Origin: Betaproteobacteria bacterium
GTDB lineage: Bacteria > Pseudomonadota > Gammaproteobacteria > Burkholderiales > Burkholderiaceae_C
Assembly (NCBI GenBank): GCA_016704535.1
Contig: JADIZZ010000002.1
Span: forward strand, 62,001-126,000
DNA length: 64,000 nt
Direction: 5' to 3'
In this document: piece after piece, positions 62,669 to 64,000 of the stretch
Numbering within the stretch: the stretch's first letter is position 1
Layout of the letters: every line of letters begins with the position of its first letter
Translations under genes and position numbers: made by a program
The notes under the pieces: model-generated
Database searches by the model: none
What the model saw: only the letters and a program-made list of their open reading frames with translations
What the model was told of the DNA's origin: nothing

Positions 62669-64000
62669 ATGAGCAACCTGGCACCCACCCGCATCATCGC
62701 CACCAAGCGAGACGGCGGCGTGCTGAGCGCGGCGCAGATCGAGACCTTCGTGCACGGCCTGACGCACACGCAGGGCTCCGGCGCCTGGAGCGACAGCCAG
62801 GCCGCCGCGCTGGCCATGGCCATCCTGCTGCGCGGAATGAACCGCGACGAGACGGTGGCACTGACACGCGCGATGACGCACTCGGGCGAGGTGCTGCACT
62901 GGGCGGCCAGCGGGCTGCACGGGCCCATCCTCGACAAGCACTCCACCGGCGGCGTGGGCGACAAGGTGAGCCTGATGCTGGCGCCCATCGTCGCCGCCTG
63001 CGGTGGCGTGGTGCCGATGGTCAGCGGCCGCGGCCTGGGCCACACCGGCGGCACGCTGGACAAGCTGGAAGCGCTGCCCGGCTACACGGTCGACCCGCCG
63101 CGCGACAAGCTGCTGGCCGCACTGCACGCGGCCGGCTGCGCCATCGTGAGCGCCAGCGCCACGCTGGCGCCGGCCGACCGGCGGCTCTATGCCATCCGCG
63201 ACGTGACGGCCACGGTCGAGAGCGTGCCGCTCATCACCGCCAGCATCCTGAGCAAGAAGCTCAGCGCCGGGCTGCAGGGCCTGGTGCTCGACGTCAAGGT
63301 CGGCAGCGGCGCCATGCTGCCGAGGCTGGACGACGCACGGGTGCTGGCGCGTTCACTCGTCGACGTGGCGCGCGGCGCCGGCCTGCCGGCGCGCGCGCTG
63401 ATCACCGACATGAACCAGGTGCTGGGCCACAGCGCCGGCAACGCGCTGGAAGTGCAGGAAACGCTGGACTACCTGAGCGGCGCCGCACGTGAACCGCGCC
63501 TGCACGCGCTGACGCTGGCGCTGGCCGGCCAGATGTTGCAGCTGGGCGGCCTGGCCGCCACGGCCGAGGCCGGCGCCGCGATGGCCACGCAGGTGCTCGA
63601 CGGGGGTTTCGCGGCCGAACGATTTGCGCGCATGGTGGCCGCCCTCGGCGGCCCGCGCGACGTGCTGCAAGGCGCGCAACTGCCCGTCGCCCCGGTGCAG
63701 CGGCCCGTGCCGGCGCCACGCGGCGGTTTCGTCGCGCACATCGACGTGCGCGCACTGGGCAACGCCGTCGTCGCCCTGGGCGGCGGCCGGGCGCGGCCGG
63801 GCGACGCCGTCGATCCGCGCGTCGGCCTGGCCGCCGTGGTGGCGCTGGGCGCCGAGGTGCACACCGGCGAGCCGCTGGCCTGGGTGCACGCGACCGACGA
63901 TGACGGAGCGTCACGCGCCATCGCCACCGTGCAGCAGGCGATGCAACTCGCCGACACTGCGCCGGCGATGACGCCGTTGATCGTCGAGACCATCGGCGCC
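62669..64000 (+). CDS. deoA: Thymidine phosphorylase (3' end outside window)
   Basis: DeoA phosphorolyses thymidine and deoxyuridine to base and deoxyribose 1-phosphate. The ATG at 62669 opens a frame that runs to the window edge for 444 codons, nearly a full-length family member (about 440 residues). Motifs are RDGGVLSAAQIETFVHG at the start, the phosphate loop KHSTGGVGDKVSL near residue 90, SGRGLGHTGGTLDKLEA near 118, and SILSKKLSAGLQGLVLDVKVGSGAM near 190. With deoC and the purine phosphorylase it completes nucleoside breakdown. Confidence 0.94.
   Translation, partial: MSNLAPTRIIATKRDGGVLSAAQIETFVHGLTHTQGSGAWSDSQAAALAMAILLRGMNRDETVALTRAMTHSGEVLHWAASGLHGPILDKHSTGGVGDKVSLMLAPIVAACGGVVPMVSGRGLGHTGGTLDKLEALPGYTVDPPRDKLLAALHAAGCAIVSASATLAPADRRLYAIRDVTATVESVPLITASILSKKLSAGLQGLVLDVKVGSGAMLPRLDDARVLARSLVDVARGAGLPARALITDMNQVLGHSAGNALEVQETLDYLSGAAREPRLHALTLALAGQMLQLGGLAATAEAGAAMATQVLDGGFAAERFARMVAALGGPRDVLQGAQLPVAPVQRPVPAPRGGFVAHIDVRALGNAVVALGGGRARPGDAVDPRVGLAAVVALGAEVHTGEPLAWVHATDDDGASRAIATVQQAMQLADTAPAMTPLIVETIGA

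Overview
The window is 64 kb of very GC-rich, densely coding DNA (62 protein genes, almost all gaps under 200 bp). Gene content and order point to a betaproteobacterium of the order Burkholderiales, probably near the Rubrivivax/Leptothrix/Ideonella group. The grounds are the block fur | bamE-dapB-exbB-exbD-leuS-lptE-holA, the hpf-ptsN-hprK block, metX-metW, full-length pntA-pntB, and a Bug-family solute-binding protein. The taxonomic placement is inference. No rRNA, tRNA, CRISPR array, prophage or insertion sequence was recognised.

Layout. 1-4.0 kb (+): a FixL/FixJ-like two-component pair (the kinase is cut by the window edge), then thiL, pgpA and pncC. 4.0-6.0 kb (-): a membrane GGDEF-EAL protein. 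6.1-7.0 kb (+): a ghrA-like reductase. 7.1-13.8 kb (-): a long operon bamE-dapB-exbB-exbD-leuS-lptE-holA, divergent from fur. 14.4-16.5 kb (-): hpf, ptsN, hprK. 16.8-18.0 kb (+): a glutathione transferase and a flavin reductase. 18.1-19.7 kb (-): a membrane-anchored glutamate-synthase-like FMN protein. 19.9-21.8 kb (+): metX-metW under a SAM-II riboswitch. 21.8-29.5 kb (-): a PAS histidine kinase, an M14 carboxypeptidase, a LytS/LytTR pair, a class II glutamine amidotransferase and a geranylgeranyl-reductase-like flavoprotein. 29.6-32.6 kb (+): pntAB. 32.8-36.4 kb: an SRPBCC protein, an acyl-CoA ligase, rsmE and a YidB-like protein. 36.8-39.1 kb (-): an AmpG-like MFS carrier and panE.

From 39.3 to 48.3 kb (+) lies a peptide or muropeptide uptake block: a TonB-dependent receptor, a dppBCDF-type ABC importer without a local binding protein, a signal-less serine hydrolase of beta-lactamase/PBP fold, and an LD-carboxypeptidase. 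purC, an M14 desuccinylase-like gene, a Bug protein (-) and mnmA follow.

From 52.5 kb to the right edge is a nucleoside salvage locus. Adenosine deaminase (-) is divergent from a BMP-family ABC importer (binding protein, double ATPase, two permeases), then cdd, a purine nucleoside phosphorylase, deoC, a 5'-nucleotidase lipoprotein and deoA. Together these could strip phosphate from extracellular nucleotides, import the nucleosides, and deaminate and phosphorolyse them.

The least ordinary signal is a family of long palindromic interspersed repeats. One copy lies at 36.4 kb. A near-identical inverted copy at 56.2 kb abuts a diverged third copy at 56.55-56.83 kb, and this pair splits the nucleoside ABC operon. 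Each carries CGGCCCTTTGC-type terminal motifs and a 9-bp-period core whose variation falls only on every third base. Other points of note are the SAM-II riboswitch followed by an intrinsic terminator, a palindromic in-frame insertion in leuS, and a perfect 15-bp inverted repeat in the add/nucleoside-operon divergent region.
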